Source of the DNA: Paraescarpia echinospica
Lineage: Eukaryota > Annelida > Polychaeta > Sabellida > Siboglinidae
NCBI GenBank assembly: GCA_020002185.1
Contig: CM034532.1
Location: 29,775,778 to 29,839,777, forward strand
Length of the DNA: 64,000 nucleotides
Reading direction: 5' to 3'
Part shown: positions 1 to 9,639 of the stretch, piece after piece
Layout: each line of letters opens with the position of its first letter
How positions within the stretch are numbered: the first letter of the stretch is position 1
Position numbers and translations under genes: made by a program
Notes under the pieces: generated by a model
The model's input: only the letters and a program-made list of their open reading frames with translations
Told to the model about the DNA's origin: nothing
Databases searched by the model: none

Positions 1-1700
1 CCCATATTCATTAAGGTCACCCTTACGAAAGCAGACAGTAGGCGTACACAGCTTTCTAACAATTGTGACATTCTGTATTTCTGCAGCGTCTACTTGAGCG
101 GCAAAAGTGACTGTCCGTGCGAACGGAATGAGAGAAGATCTACACCATCCGGTCTGACATACACGCGACACAATTCCACCTGCCTGCCTGCGAACACAGC
201 CAGAACACGAGCACCACAAACAATCGACAATATTACATCATATGAGTTAGCATGGGCTGACTGATATGGACACATGACTGCAAACGCACCCCAGTGACCA
301 GTGATTACGACGATAATTCGGAAAAGTTCATTCTACATTTACTCCCAAAAAAAACACTTCTTACATATTTTTAATTTTTAATCTATCATGCATGCCGGGT
401 AAGGGCCATGACAGAAACATTTGTCAAAATTACTGCAACGTAACCTATCATTGTTCAGACGGTGTGGCTCAAGGCTCACATGATCGGCTGTTACACACAG
501 GCTATTGTGACAGAGATGGGAAGCATCCAGTACTGCTTGTAGGAATGTCGTACGGTGCTGCAGCATGTAGGCTAAACGGTGGGCTGTTATTGTGCGTCTA
601 TTGCCACATGCAAATTTACAATTAATTGCACCATACTTCACATTTTACCCTTTTCTGCATTTCATACAGCCTGTCCACAATATACACTTATTGTTTGATG
701 ACACACAAGCATTTTCATTAACTTTGTCTGAATATTTCTCATAAAACGTGTCGTCCATGATGCTTCACCGTATAGCTGTGTTTCCGTTGCCAGGGACTTT
801 ATTATAAGGGGTCAGCACACTGTTGGGTTTCCCATAGGCGACCATGTTAACGTTTTGTCTGATTATAAGAAAATGTGACCTACAAAATGTCTTAAACTTC
901 TCACCTGCTGTTATCATCATCTCATCGACATGCTGATTCATTTTTTTTTAAATTACATACTTCTACCTCTCGTAAAATGCCTGTATGTGTGACATCCTTC
1001 AATATTTACAAATGCCAGCAACAATTACTCCGCAAACAGGTCACACAGGCAATTTGCTGCCAAATATTCTTCCGCTTATTCAATTCATCTAGAAATACAC
1101 CATACACCACCCTACTTGACAGGGCACCGTGTGAATAAGCAATTCATTGTCCGACAATTTCTAATCTGGCATATCTCTACACTGCACACTCATTCTCATG
1201 TGGTACCTATGAACTCCTAACACAGTCTTCCAGAAAGTCTAATATGTGCTTTGATAAGTATATTCAATTCAGCCAGTTGTTATGATAAATTCCAATTTAT
1301 CTTGATTTTTTGGCTTTGTGCCCAATTTACATAGGTAAAAATATCAACAAAAATCACCTTAGGGTGTGAAATCATCAAAGGCCACACGTTTCAAGCAGTT
1401 CAATTGCATAATATTACACACCCTGGTTAGCAGACATCCAGAAGACAATAGCACTTGCCTGATTGGCCAGAAGGCAGAGCCAGTAGACAGTATCACATAG
1501 GAGTCTTCGTTATGGTCGCTCACACCAGTGGCTGTGCTCAATTGTCATTAGGGTCACTGACAAGGTCTTCACATGTGTTTAAATAACTGAAAAGTAAACA
1601 AAAAAGACTCATGAATTACCATGCTGGAACATGATTGGTTTATTTTCATAAAAAATGTCCAAACTGAGGCTTATCTAATGGCATTATATCCCCACCCCCT
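1..1700. other. No gene recognised
   Basis: This AT-rich stretch holds only short open frames with no recognisable domain and no consistent splice-linked coding. I see no RNA gene or mobile-element terminus in it. It may be intergenic or intronic DNA of the channel gene cluster. Confidence 0.5.
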
Positions 1701-1706
1701 TAATTA

Positions 1707-1813
<107 letters not shown>

Positions 1814-2189
1814 AATCTTCATTCACTGTGATTTGGACTGACAGACTGATGAGAAGTCTATAATTTCCAATAACTGTTTGTCTCTTTCAACTGTTTTTTT
1901 GCCTGGATTATTCCGCTGCGATATTACAATGAAGAAGACTACAAACGAGATGAGTAAAGTTAGTAATAACAAGGCATCGCCTGTTCGTGGCAAGACGAGA
2001 AATCCATGTGGTTTACAGCATGGTAATCGATACTTCAAACCAACACGTGCTGAAACATCAGAAACTCAAGCAGGATGTGTGCGGATGTCCCGACTACATT
2101 TCGACGACAATTCCAGAGTGGTACAGGAAACTGCGAGATTACATGAAACTAATCTTCAACTACACACGGGTCTAAAGAGGACAATGTCT

Positions 2190-2523
2190 TCCGAATGTAC
2201 TTGCAATGTGGCTACTTCAAGTGACCCTTTGATGAAGGCAATCCGTGCTAAACTGTACGACTATTACTAGTTAACCACCGCTTACGAGAAAGCTGATATG
2301 GAAGAATATTTCAGTTTTATAGACGATAATTCAGTTAATGCGAAATTAGTACGTGGTGAGACCAGCTTTATACAAATATGCTATTTTATGGTAAATTATA
2401 TTTTGCTCGATGGTCTACCGTCGATTTCAGAGGCTAAGAATATGTCGTTATGGACCGTCGGTTGTTTCATGAACAGCCTGGAATCTTTCCTTCAAATGAC
2501 TGAAATGGATGGTATTTTTTCAG
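2190..2523 (+). pseudogene. DEG/ENaC channel copy A, 3' part of large exon
   Basis: The translated segment matches the end of the 1.58-kb exon of the channel gene at 52928-54509: both have the ADMxxYF, NAKLVRG and KNMSL motifs in order and end at the same GPFF/GIFS-type residue just before a GT donor (exon end 2523, then GTACGTTAC). An in-frame TAG at 2268-2270 interrupts it where the intact copy has an Arg-Asn pair after YAYY. The upstream limit is uncertain; clear similarity starts near 2190. The 54.6-54.9 kb intron, including its CA repeat, is also recognisable downstream at 2590-2960. This is a decayed partial gene copy. Confidence 0.7.
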
Positions 2524-2815
2524 GTACGTTACTTTCGTATTAATCACACTGCACAACAATTATTCACAGCTGCAACAATAAAACACACGCGTTTAATACA
2601 GCAGCTAGGGAACAAACAACTTTGTCAAATTCAGTTTTTCCTATGCTGCCGCACACAAACACATAGGCAGAGTAAAATACACTGGTAACACCAAAATGGA
2701 TATATTTACTTATATTTTGTTTTTCTCATAACGCTTAAGTATAATTCCAATGGTATCTAGTATTTACTATCAACTCACCATTCCAGACAGCGACATATTT
2801 CCAAAATGTACAAAA

Positions 2816-2896
2816 CATGCACGCATGCACGCTCGCATGCACACACACGCGCACAAACACACACACGCGCACAAACACACACACACACACACACAT
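2816..2896. repeat. CA-rich simple repeat
   Basis: Imperfect CA/CGCA repeat in the intron remnant of channel copy A. It corresponds to the CA repeat at 54823-54893 in the intact gene. Confidence 0.9.
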
Positions 2897-3317
2897 TAAT
2901 GGCACATGCGCAGACACTCGATACGTACCGATTGAAATTGAATATTGGAAAGTGAACAACCACGAAAGCAGCCCCGATCCGTTATTTATAGTCGACGCCG
3001 CCGTGTGGCAATGGAGGCAGTTGGTACAACGTGGTCAATCCGTGAATGGTGCTGCTACTTTCGTCGATTGTTGACATTCTGCTAAATTAATAAAAAAAAA
3101 AAAAAAACAAGGTTCAAAAGACATCTCTACGAACACTATTACAACGGCACATGTCTCAGTTGATCTGTGAACTTTACAATCAATAGTATCGCGTTGATAT
3201 ATCGACAGTCGCGCTACATCCACAGTGTGATAGTTTACACCACTAATGGTTAAATATGCTTTTACATTTTATTTAGTCATCAATAACCACTGAAACCTTC
3301 ATCTGATTATGTTTCAG

Positions 3318-3409
3318 TCGCAACTTCCTGGAACTTAATATCTACATGCGCGATCTCCAGGTCCAGGAATATGAGCAACATGAAGCGTACACACTAATTT
3401 ATTTGTTAA
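3318..3409 (+). pseudogene. DEG/ENaC channel copy A, pre-TM2/TM2 exon
   Basis: This 92-nt exon is flanked by TTTCAG and GTAAAG and has the same length and phase as the intact exon at 55393-55484. It encodes the NFLELNIYMRDL segment followed by AYTLIYLLS, the stretch that leads into the second membrane helix of DEG/ENaC channels. The final exon, with the GAS selectivity motif, is missing: sequence resembling the following intron runs to about 3735 and then joins inverted sequence. Confidence 0.8.
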
Positions 3410-3740
3410 GTAAAGCTTAAATTTGCATTGTTCAATTTGTACGTTAATGTAATTAAAGTGTAGTTGTAATTAAACTGCACAATGTGTTGTCATCATTATA
3501 ATTAGACAATGTTCCAATGTTTTTGACGTTGTAAAAATATGTTTGTCTTTATTGACTGTGCCTATAATGCGTCATTCTTGTTAGCGTCATTTGCTTTAAT
3601 TTAAACACGAACATTAACAAGTAAATAACAATTTAGGATTGTCTGTAAGCCAAATAAGTGAAAACACTAATACTTTCGAGATTTTGAGGCATTAGCGGAG
3701 GTTATTTAAATGTTGTGCAATGGCGGGCATGCGGGCATAT
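3410..3740 (+). other. Intron remnant ending at an inversion junction
   Basis: Positions 3410-3735 resemble the last intron of the intact channel gene (55485-55935), including a GCATTAGCGGAGGTTATTTAA block. Just after about 3740 the similarity switches to the opposite strand of the preceding intron (54.66-54.77 kb). The two channel copies therefore meet head to head here. Confidence 0.6.
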
Positions 3741-4036
3741 TTCGTACATTTTGAGAAATTTGTTATTCTCTCTATTGGAATGGTGAGTTGGTAGTAAATA
3801 CTATATATCAATATTCCATTTAAAAGCGTCATGAAAAAACACAAAATATAAATAAATATATCCATTTTCGTTTTACCAGTGTATTTTACTGTGCCCGTGT
3901 GTTTGTGTACGGCAGCATGGGAACAACTGCATTTGGTGAAGTTTTTTGTTTCCTAACTGCTGTATTAAACGCGTGTGTTCTATATTTGCAGGTGTGAATA
4001 ACTTTGTGCACTGTGAGTAATACAAAAATAACATAC

Positions 4037-5196
4037 CTGAAAAAAGTTCCACCCATTTCTGTCATGTGAAGGAAAGTTTCCATCCTGTTCATGAAAAACC
4101 TGAGGGTCCGTAACGACATATTCTTATCCTCTAGAAGCGTATGTGGAATATCGGCCAAAATATCGTTTGTGATGATATAGCATTTCATGATAGATAAGAA
4201 CTGACCACGTACTAGTTTCGCATTAAGTGAACTATCGTTCACAAAATCGAAGTACTCTTCCATATCAGCTTTCTCGTAAGCTGTAGTTTTTCGGTAGTAG
4301 TCGTACAGTTTAGCATAGAATGCCTGCAGCAAAGGGGTTCCTGCAGCAATTACATTGCAAAGACAATCGTTGAGAATTACATCCTTCACATTGATGCGTT
4401 TTTTTACGATTCGTTTCATGTATTCTCAAAAGGAATTCGTTATAACGTTCAACCAGTTGAGTTATTCTGTGCAACGTAAGCCCGCTGGCGAGGTGGAGTT
4501 TGCTGGTGGGTTTACCACTCTTCAAATCGGCTAAGTATGCTATAATTGCACGGTTCCTATCTATGGTTCTCAAAACAAGGCACTTGTCTAACGCTTTCCA
4601 GCGATTATATTCAAAATACAGAAAGCGAGACCATATACTTTCCAACTTCATAAAACGAACTACAGCAAATTGTTCGAATTTATCTATTACTGATTCAATA
4701 CGTTGAAGCGGTTGTCTTATAATGAGCGACTTGTAAAGTCTTAATTCCCCGTCGTATTCATCTGAAGCGTCCCAGAAACCGTTGGTATAATCGATCGTTT
4801 TGTTTCTTACATCTAACGTTTTGTTTCTTATCTTAATACTGTGACCAGCTCTGGTGTAGATACGACACAACGAATCGATGTTTTCTATATATGTCTTGAC
4901 GTGTGCTCTCAGTCGAGTGTATGTTTCATTTATTTTCGCGTTTTGCTTCAACAGTGTTGTGGTAAAGTAGAACGAGTTGTAGCTGTCATTCGGTGAAGCT
5001 GCGTCGTTCAGCAACGGGACGGCATTGTGGTACGCGACATGCATTCGTTCTAAGTTATCTAAGGCTTTCTTCGAAGAGATCAGCTTTTCGTTCAGTCGCA
5101 GATCTATTGCGGCTTGTCACTGGTTATGGTTAAACACAGCTACTGGATGTCGCAATAGTTGGTGTAGCTCGAACGAATCAGACATACAGTCACGCA
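4037..5196 (-). pseudogene. DEG/ENaC channel copy B, large exon, 3' portion
   Basis: On the minus strand this matches the second two thirds of the exon at 52928-54509, starting at DCMSDSFELHQLL and running through AYHNAVPLLNDAASP, the IDYTNGFWDAS motif and the YTLLEDKNMSL region to a conserved CAG/GTATGT donor (exon end 4037). It is split by a frameshift near 4420 and by the first Polinton, whose target duplication CACGCA lies at 5191-5196. The 5' portion of the same exon resumes at 22466. The downstream membrane-helix exons are absent because the copy ends at the junction near 3740. Confidence 0.85.
5191..5196. repeat. Left target-site duplication of Polinton 1 (CACGCA)
   Basis: The hexamer CACGCA directly precedes the AGTAGTATAGAGG terminus and recurs at 22466-22471 directly after the other terminus. 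Six-bp duplications are the hallmark of Polinton integration. Removing the element and one hexamer makes the channel exon contiguous. Confidence 0.95.
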
Positions 5197-5544
5197 AGTA
5201 GTATAGAGGGGCTGTACGGTATCCAAACCCTACTTATAAAAAAGAATTTAATGACCACTAAACGTTTTCGGCAACCTACTTATAAACAAAGATCAAAGGC
5301 TTTTTTTGACAATAATTAGTTTCGGGAACCTACTGATAAAAAACGTGATTGATGACCGTTGTAATTTGAAACTAATTGGATGATTGATTACCCCTAAGTA
5401 CACTAGAGATGCCACCTAGCGGTGAGTGCAGAGAGTCTTTTAGTTCGTCCCCTACCGATCAACGCCGTACCTAGAGCGTGCTGATGTAAGCAATAATGCG
5501 TTTATCGCGAGAATATATAACCACGATAAAATCACTGTATAAAC
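5197..5544 (+). repeat. Polinton 1 left terminal inverted repeat
   Basis: Matches the reverse complement of about 22120-22465 with small differences. It begins AGTAGTATAGAGGGG and ends near CGATAAAATCACTGTAT. It contains three spaced copies of a CCTACTKATAAA-type motif (about 5235, 5275, 5327) and a CACCTAGCGGTGAG motif that recurs outside the repeat at 5650. Confidence 0.92.
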
Positions 5545-5623
5545 GTCGACGACGGATTAGCTATCCTGGGAGAGTGTTCGACTAGGGATCGAAAGATTCC
5601 CGGTCCGAATCCGTTCGTCGACC
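5545..5623 (+). tRNA. tRNA-Pro(AGG)-like sequence 1, atypical D arm
   Basis: The 3' half folds as a normal tRNA: a perfect 5-bp anticodon stem (TTCGA/TCGAA at 5577-5593) with 7-nt loop CTAGGGA, giving anticodon AGG with G37. A 5-nt variable region follows, then a T arm containing GGTCCGAATCC, one base from the canonical B box. The 7-bp acceptor stem GTCGACG/CGTCGAC pairs 5545-5551 with 5616-5622. A run of six T at 5624-5629 could terminate RNA polymerase III. The region between acceptor and anticodon stems is 25 nt, about six too long, and the T stem has two mismatches, so a tRNA-derived or pseudo-tRNA RNA is more likely than a working tRNA. Confidence 0.55.
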
Positions 5624-5710
5624 TTTTTTAGATTCGTTGTATGTGAGATGCCACCTAGCGGTGAGTACAGAGATGCTATAATATATCCGGGGTAAAACCA
5701 CTGCATAATC

Positions 5711-5788
5711 GTTGGCGACGGTATAGCTCTCTTAGGAGAGTGTTCGCCTAGGGATCGAAAGATTCCTGGTGTGAACCCTAGTCGCAAC
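5711..5788 (+). tRNA. tRNA-Pro-like sequence 2 (degenerate)
   Basis: A second copy about 165 bp downstream shares the GTTCGCCTAGGGATCGAAAG core (same AGG loop), with a better A box (TAGCTCTCTTAGGAGAGT, a pairable GCTC/GAGT D stem) and a weaker B box (GGTGTGAACCC). The ends GTTGGCGAC and GTCGCAAC pair with one bulge. No T run follows. Surrounding sequence (CACCTAGCGGTGAG) is also duplicated, so the pair arose as a tandem repeat. Confidence 0.45.
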
Positions 5789-5820
5789 TGTTTAGTTCCT
5801 CTATCTAGCGGTGGTGAAAG

Positions 5821-5828
5821 TATATAAG
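5821..5828 (+). promoter_or_regulatory. TATA box for NADAR gene
   Basis: TATATAAG lies 32 nt upstream of the NADAR ATG. This would place transcription start only a few bases before the start codon, so the leader would be very short. Confidence 0.55.
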
Positions 5829-5859
5829 CGGTGGCGGTAGCGGGTGATCGGTAGTCGGT

Positions 5860-6315
5860 ATGATGTCGTCACCTATAAGGTTTGGTGGATCGCGGTCGTT
5901 CTTGTCGAATATGTATTTGTGTCGAGTGTCGGCGTTCGGTCGGGGCTTTCGATCCGTCGAGCACGCCTATCAGTATAGGAAAGCAATATTCTACGACGAC
6001 GTGGAATGTGCCGAAGAAATCAAAAGTTCGCGACGCTCTTATGCAGCGAAACGACGCGGTTACGACATTCGAAAAAAGAGAATGGGAACCAAATGGAACG
6101 ACGTTAGGGTGAGATGTATGAAGACGTTGTTGAGGAGGAAGTTTGACGGATCGAGCGATTTGAAGGCTGCACTTTTGGCGACCGGGGACGACGAATTGGT
6201 GGAATGGGTAGCGAGTAGGGAGGGTTTCTGGGGTAGCGGAATCGCGGAAGATGTGGGGAAGAACATGCTCGGTAAACTGTTGATGAAGTTGCGCGATGCT
6301 TATAAACACGCGTAA
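5860..6315 (+). CDS. NADAR (YbiA/DUF1768) family protein, intact
   Basis: A 151-residue protein with the family signature: FGGSRSFLSN near residues 8-17, FRSVEHAYQYRKA near 30-42, a central KWNDVRVRCM region, EGFWGSG near 124-130 and a C-terminal NMLGKLLMKLR helix. Its length is typical of a stand-alone NADAR domain. Family members are N-glycosidases acting on riboflavin precursors (YbiA type) or removing ADP-ribose from DNA guanosine (NADAR partners of DarT-like toxins). Which applies here cannot be told from sequence. It is the first gene after the left end and its TATA box, and the ATPase ATG follows 28 nt after its stop. Polinton 2 has a homologue in the same place, so it belongs to the family's core set. 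A role against host DNA or nucleotide-based defence is inference. Confidence 0.85.
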   Translation: MMSSPIRFGGSRSFLSNMYLCRVSAFGRGFRSVEHAYQYRKAIFYDDVECAEEIKSSRRSYAAKRRGYDIRKKRMGTKWNDVRVRCMKTLLRRKFDGSSDLKAALLATGDDELVEWVASREGFWGSGIAEDVGKNMLGKLLMKLRDAYKHA

Positions 6316-6343
6316 AAAAGTGTTCGTCGTTCAGTCGTGAAAA

Positions 6344-7006
6344 ATGAACGGACCGTCGTTGAAGCATCCTTTTACGTGTATAGTAGCCGGTCCTACGGGA
6401 TGCGGTAAGAAGTCGTTCGTCGAGCGTTTGATACGTCACGACACTATGATCGATCCGCCGCCGGAGAAAATCCTGTGGTGTTACGGACAGTGGCAGAGTG
6501 GCTACGCGTCTATGTCTTCGAAAATAAAGTTCGTAGACGGCCTGCCGGATCCGAAACGTTTAGACGGTAAAGCGAGAACACTTCTAGTACTCGACGACCT
6601 AATGGAGGAGACCGATAGCCGGGTGACGGTACTATTTACTAAAAAAAGTCATCATTGTAATACGTCGGTCGTACAATTGCGACAGAACATGTTTCCGAAA
6701 GGGAAAGAAAACCGTACAATCAGCCTGAACGCTCAATACATAGTGCTATTCAAGAGCCCCCGAGATGCCGGCCAAGTAGGTCACCTAGCGAAACAGATGT
6801 ACCCGGGAAAGGTCAACTACATGATAGAGGCTTTCAAAGACGCGACGTCGTCGGCGTACGGCGATCTATTCGTGGATCTGAAACAGGAAACGGAAGAGGA
6901 CATGCGCCTGTGTACGTGCATATTTCCGGACGATCGCCTTCAGTATATGTACGTACGGAAGGGTGGTGGCGGTGGTGGTGGTGGTGGTGGTGTCGGCGGC
7001 CTATAA
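6344..7006 (+). CDS. Polinton packaging ATPase (FtsK/HerA, A32-like), Walker A altered
   Basis: A 220-residue P-loop ATPase of the kind that pumps DNA into double-jelly-roll capsids. The P-loop at residues 16-23 reads GPTGCGKK, so the Ser/Thr that normally follows GK and binds Mg is Lys (a Ser is one place later). Walker B is TLLVLDDLM near 82-90. Later conserved blocks are KKSHHCNTSVVQL, RTISLNAQYIVLFKSPRD and MYPGK. The C-terminus ends in a Gly run encoded by a GGT repeat that the Polinton 2 homologue lacks, so the true end may have been lost by slippage. Full-length frame, but activity is doubtful. Confidence 0.93.
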   Translation: MNGPSLKHPFTCIVAGPTGCGKKSFVERLIRHDTMIDPPPEKILWCYGQWQSGYASMSSKIKFVDGLPDPKRLDGKARTLLVLDDLMEETDSRVTVLFTKKSHHCNTSVVQLRQNMFPKGKENRTISLNAQYIVLFKSPRDAGQVGHLAKQMYPGKVNYMIEAFKDATSSAYGDLFVDLKQETEEDMRLCTCIFPDDRLQYMYVRKGGGGGGGGGGVGGL

Positions 7007-7044
7007 GAAGAGAGGGACGACGGGGTGTACGTTTATTAGTCGCT

Positions 7045-7446
7045 ATGACGGGGCGCGCGGTGGCAGCGAAGCGAAGACCGAAGGTGGCGGCACCGACGAA
7101 TCGAGTGAAGAGACACATTTTCGCCCTGTAGCTGTTGGAGAGGCGTAGGCGGAACATCGATCTGCGAAAAGCCGTGATCGGCCACGCGGACGCCGGTCTC
7201 ATTTGTAGTCTGTGCGATTGCGCGTACAACATTCTGAAAGGGAACGTGAAGTTGTCGCAGAAACAGAAACGCGTGTTGTCGAAATATCGGAATCACCTGC
7301 GTAAACTCGCAGACAAAGACGTTGCGCTTAAGCAGAAGCGAGCCGTCTTACAAAAGGGTTCGGGTGGTTTTCTGACGGCCCTACTAGCGCCGTTAGCGAG
7401 CACCGTTCTCCTGCCGCTGCTCAGACAGGTGATCGGCAGCGGGTGA
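7045..7446 (+). pseudogene. Small basic Polinton protein (SLCDCAYNIL family), one nonsense codon
   Basis: The frame opens at ATG 7045 and is conserved with the intact Polinton 2 protein (34380-34036) from the NRVKRHIFAL segment onward, but TAG at 7129-7131 interrupts it where the other copy has Gln (CAG). The rest encodes ICSLCDCAYNIL, then a Lys/Arg-rich stretch (KQKRVLSKYRNHLRKL) and a C-terminal hydrophobic GGFLTALLAPLASTVLLPLL segment. This protein is a regular neighbour of the ATPase in animal Polintons; its function is unknown. The basic body plus hydrophobic tail suggests a DNA- or membrane-contacting virion component (inference). Confidence 0.75.
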
Positions 7447-7449
7447 TTG

Positions 7450-8238
7450 ATGCAGTACGCGAAGAAGATGGCGTTGGTCGACCCACGATTGGTGGAAAGC
7501 CTCCTGTCACGTGTTGATCAGTCGTCGAGCACACCCCGATCACGTGTGCTGAGTAGCCTTGACAGCGACATGAAGGACATTCTAGAACGTTCGGATTTAT
7601 CGGAACGCGAAAAGGTAGCGTCGTACAATTAACTGCTGAGTCGGTACAATACGATAGAGGCGGCTCGAGCGGCGCAACCGGTACGCGTGTCGGTGGTCAA
7701 CAGCAGCGGCGGCGGCGGCGAGACGCCTGCGGTGGGGGCAGCGTCAGTGGCGCCACCATCGTCGGAGGTGGTAGAGCGCGAAATCATAGCCAGTATGCCG
7801 AAAACGCTGAAAGGGAAGACGGGACTGCTTATCGGAAAAATGAAAGCCGAGCCGTTGTGTCGATGGAACGATCGCGGTGAATTCGTGTACGACGGTAAAA
7901 CGATCGCGGGGAGTAACATGATCGATCTAGTGAACGATCTCATGCGAACGAGATCGAAGACGACGGCGCCCGTAGGATGGCGAGAGTTCAGATTGCACAT
8001 GAAGGATATGAATATCCCTATGGAATTCGTGGGGAACCCGCGCTATCGATCGTACATGGAACGACGACAGAAGCACCTACTAGAAGAGGCGACAATGATG
8101 CCGACGACGTCTAGTTCATCAGCGACGCCGGAGTGGAGACGTCGTCGGATGCGAGGCGAGACTAAACGCAGACAACGACCCTCCTCGTTGGGCGTCGTGG
8201 CGTGGGACACGTTGTTATGCCGTCACGACGCGCGATAA
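7450..8238 (+). pseudogene. Conserved Polinton virion-associated protein, one nonsense codon
   Basis: ATG at 7450 lies 3 nt after the previous stop. The frame runs to 8238 except for TAA at 7630-7632, where the intact Polinton 2 homologue has Gln (CAA). Recognisable blocks are ALVDPRLVESLL near the start, LSRYNTIE after the stop, RWNDRGEFVYDG and the best conserved GSNMIDLVNDLM followed by GWREF and EFVGNPRYRSY. The C-terminal tail is Arg-rich and diverges. I recognise it as a recurring Polinton protein of unknown function. Its place between ATPase and integrase fits a structural or core protein. Confidence 0.75.
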
Positions 8239-9481
8239 CGGTCATCGGCTTCACCATCGCGCTTATCGCACTCTATACGTGTATAATAATCATCGTACAT
8301 TAATCATCATCGTCGTCGTCGTCAAGGTGTCCGTGTGGAGTCGTCGTCGTCGTCCAAAACGAAAGCCTCGACAGCAACGAAACGACGACGTCGACGTCGA
8401 CGACGACGACCTGAATAACGTGTACTTCGATCCGAAACGGGTGGGAAGTTACGGAGGCGTCGACGCGTAGCACCGGGCGTCGAAGCTCCGACGTCCGGCC
8501 GTCGAGAAGTGGCTAGCGTCGCAGGACGCCTATACCCTACACAAACCGGTTAAACGACATTTCAAAAGACGTCGCGTCATCGTGGGCGGTCGAAACCAGC
8601 AGTGGCAAGCCGATCTGGTCGACTTGACTAGACTGAAAACGCACAACGACGGTATAACATACCTATTGACGGTGATCGATGTGTTTTCGAAGTGGGCGTG
8701 GTGCGTTCCGTTGAAGAATAAGTCCGGCCCGTCGCTCGTCGTGGCCTTCGAGCGCCTGCTGAGCGGTAGCGTCGACGACGAGACGCCGAACTCGCTGCAG
8801 ACCGATAAGGGGAGCGAGTTTTTGAACCGACCCCTGCAAACGTTGCTAAAGAGTCGCGGCGTTCATCATTTCGTGACGCATAACGAGGATACTAAAGCGA
8901 GCGTCGTGGAACGGTTTAATCGAACTTAGAAGACGCGTATGTGGCGCTATTTTACGAAACACGAAACGCTGCGCTACGTAGAGGCGTTACCGGATTTCGT
9001 GCGATCGTACAACAACGCCTACCACCGAAGCATCGGTAGGACGCCGGCGAGTGTCGACGCGACGAATCAGGAGGCCGTATGGAAACGACTGTACGGGGGT
9101 GGCAACGTCGGTTGCGGTCAACGGCGAAAACCGAAACTACGCGAGGGAGATCGCGTACGTATCAGAAAGACGAGGGGTCAATTCAAAAAAGGATACATGG
9201 CTAACTGGAGCGAGGAGCTCTTCACCGTCGTAGAGGTGCACCCGTCCGAACCGCCCGTTTATCGCCTGAAGGACGACGCCGGGACGCCGGTAGAGGGCGC
9301 CTTCTACGAACCAGAACTACAATGCGTAGTCGTTCCGAAGGACAAACTGTATCGCGTGGAGGCGGTTGTACAGCGTCGTCGGCGTCGCGGCGGCGGTGGT
9401 TCGGAGGCGCTCGTAAAATGTAGCGAATATCCGGCCTCTTTCAACAGCTGGATCGATGCCGAGTCACTCGTGGACCTGTAA
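8217..9481 (+). pseudogene. Retroviral-type integrase with N-terminal membrane segment and chromodomain-like tail, broken
   Basis: An ATG at 8217 starts a hydrophobic segment (IGFTIALIALYTCIIIIV). The body is in a different frame (from about 8279), so a frameshift lies near 8290. It runs through GSYGGVD, QDAYTLHKPVKR, the catalytic core with D (QADLVDL), D (QTDKGSEF) and E (VVERFNRT), YNNAYHRSIGRTP, and a C-terminal chromodomain-like region ending SFNSWIDAESLVDL. Nonsense codons TAG at 8468-8470 and 8927-8929 interrupt it; both align with Leu in Polinton 2. The core triad itself is present. The enzyme would insert element DNA and create the 6-bp duplications. It overlaps the end of the preceding gene by 22 nt. 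Confidence 0.88.
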
Positions 9482-9596
9482 AAAGACTACTACTAGCGAG
9501 GAGGCGGCGGCGATGAGAATGAATCGTTGGATGCGCCACACGGGCTGCTGCCGACTGCACGAGGCGGGAATATGCAACGGATCTTCGTTCTTACCG

Positions 9597-9603
9597 TATA
9601 AAG
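9597..9603 (+). promoter_or_regulatory. TATA box upstream of membrane protein gene
   Basis: TATAAAG lies about 43 nt upstream of the ATG at 9640. A TATAAAGG sequence occupies the equivalent place in Polinton 2 (minus strand near 31815). The upstream ARG-WMRHTGC-like reading frame is also similar between elements, but it overlaps this promoter and is treated as conserved leader DNA. Confidence 0.55.
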
Positions 9604-9639
9604 GTCCCTGCTGTATCGACAGAGCGAAGTGGCGCAAAG

